6,387 bases of DNA from Bacillota bacterium (GTDB taxonomy: Bacteria; Bacillota; Bacilli; Thermoactinomycetales; DSM-44946), in NCBI GenBank assembly GCA_021793745.1, contig JAJYSD010000082.1, positions 1 to 6,387 of the forward strand, read 5' to 3'. The notes under the pieces were generated by a model that was not told where the DNA came from, searched no databases, and saw only the letters and a program-made list of their open reading frames with translations. Each line of letters begins with the position of its first letter. Position 1 is the first letter of the stretch. Below, piece after piece: positions 6,096-6,387 of this stretch. The position numbers and the translations under genes were made by a program.

Positions 6096-6387
6096 TCAGT
6101 GCTCCATCCCGTCCACGTACCGGCCGTAATCCGGCACCGCGATGCGGTCGAACTGCCGGACGAGCCGATCCAATCCGCGGGTCAGCTCCTCGCCGGCCGC
6201 GGGAACGCCGTGGCCGGTGATGACGCGGTACGGGTTTAAGGCATGGGGGCGCTGGACGGATTCCTTCGCCGCCTTCCAATCCGTCGTCCAATAGCGGGGC
6301 GGTCCGCTGACCTCCCGTTGCTGGGTGAAAGCCTTGTACAGGGAGTCCTGCCGGACTGTGACAAAGGCGTCTCCCGCGATTAAGGAA
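6096..6387 (-). CDS. metallo-beta-lactamase-fold hydrolase, C-terminal part (5' truncated by window edge)
   Basis: A minus-strand frame is open from the right window edge to a TGA at 6098-6096 and encodes 96 complete residues; its start is outside the window. It begins with SLIAGDAFVTV, where the Asp of AGDAF is the typical metal-bridging aspartate of the metallo-beta-lactamase fold. It later has VITGHGVP, whose His is the last metal ligand. The region between (GPPRYWTTDWKAAKESV) and the tail ending in PDYGRYVDGMEH resemble YflN-like and other MBL-fold hydrolases of Firmicutes. The HxHxDH motif would lie in the missing part. A strong terminator follows 33 bases downstream, so the transcript ends here and is separate from ric. 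The fold assignment is confident. The substrate, whether thioester, lactone or other, cannot be told. Confidence 0.85.
   Translation of the reverse strand, partial: SLIAGDAFVTVRQDSLYKAFTQQREVSGPPRYWTTDWKAAKESVQRPHALNPYRVITGHGVPAAGEELTRGLDRLVRQFDRIAVPDYGRYVDGMEH

Noticed and set aside
1..6387. Mobile elements, CRISPR arrays, attachment sites, defence or biosynthetic clusters
   Set aside because: No transposase, integrase, terminal repeats or regularly spaced repeats were seen. All genes are of recognisable housekeeping or stress families with matching composition.

Overview
The window looks like chromosomal DNA of a GC-rich, aerobic or facultatively anaerobic Firmicute. A member of Bacillales, perhaps of the Thermoactinomycetaceae type, is plausible. 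The reasons are strong GGAGG-type ribosome binding sites before nearly every gene, Bacillus-style promoters, a near-consensus CcpA (cre) site, a TGTGA-N6-TCACA Fnr-type box, and a LytTR/DUF485/sodium:solute symporter locus. The taxonomic placement is inference; no marker gene is present.

Layout, left to right. (1) Positions 1-331 (+) hold the C-terminal LytTR DNA-binding domain of a response regulator cut by the window edge. (2) Positions 332-502 are a regulatory gap with a perfect TATAAT box, a cre-like operator just downstream of it, and one LytTR-like half-site. (3) Positions 503-844 and 841-2343 (+) form a two-gene operon with an ATGA overlap: a small DUF485 membrane protein and an ActP/YwcA-type monocarboxylate:Na+ symporter. 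(4) Positions 2344-2763 are a 420-base gap between convergent genes. It has no credible gene but contains a GC-rich hairpin with a T-tract on the minus strand and several other dyads. (5) Positions 2764-3843 (-) encode tRNA 2-selenouridine synthase (MnmH/SelU). (6) Positions 3844-4068 are a divergent promoter region. (7) Positions 4069-5154 (+) encode a P1/DmpA-family self-processing aminopeptidase. (8) Positions 5179-5895 (-) encode the di-iron iron-sulfur cluster repair protein Ric/ScdA, convergent with the peptidase. (9) Positions 5896-6095 hold the ric promoter with an Fnr-type box centred at -41.5 from the predicted start site, and the intrinsic terminator of the next gene. (10) Positions 6096-6387 (-) are the C-terminus of a metallo-beta-lactamase-fold hydrolase that runs off the right edge.

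How the genes work together. The left third reads as a nutrient-uptake module: a LytTR regulator, carbon catabolite control through cre, and a DUF485/SSS carrier that probably imports acetate, pyruvate or a similar short organic acid. The ric gene appears to be a classical class II Fnr-activated gene, which fits repair of Fe-S clusters under low oxygen or nitric oxide. mnmH and the P1 peptidase are stand-alone genes with no obvious functional link to their neighbours. I see no mobile element, CRISPR array, rRNA or tRNA. I found no new multi-gene system; the most informative signals are regulatory.
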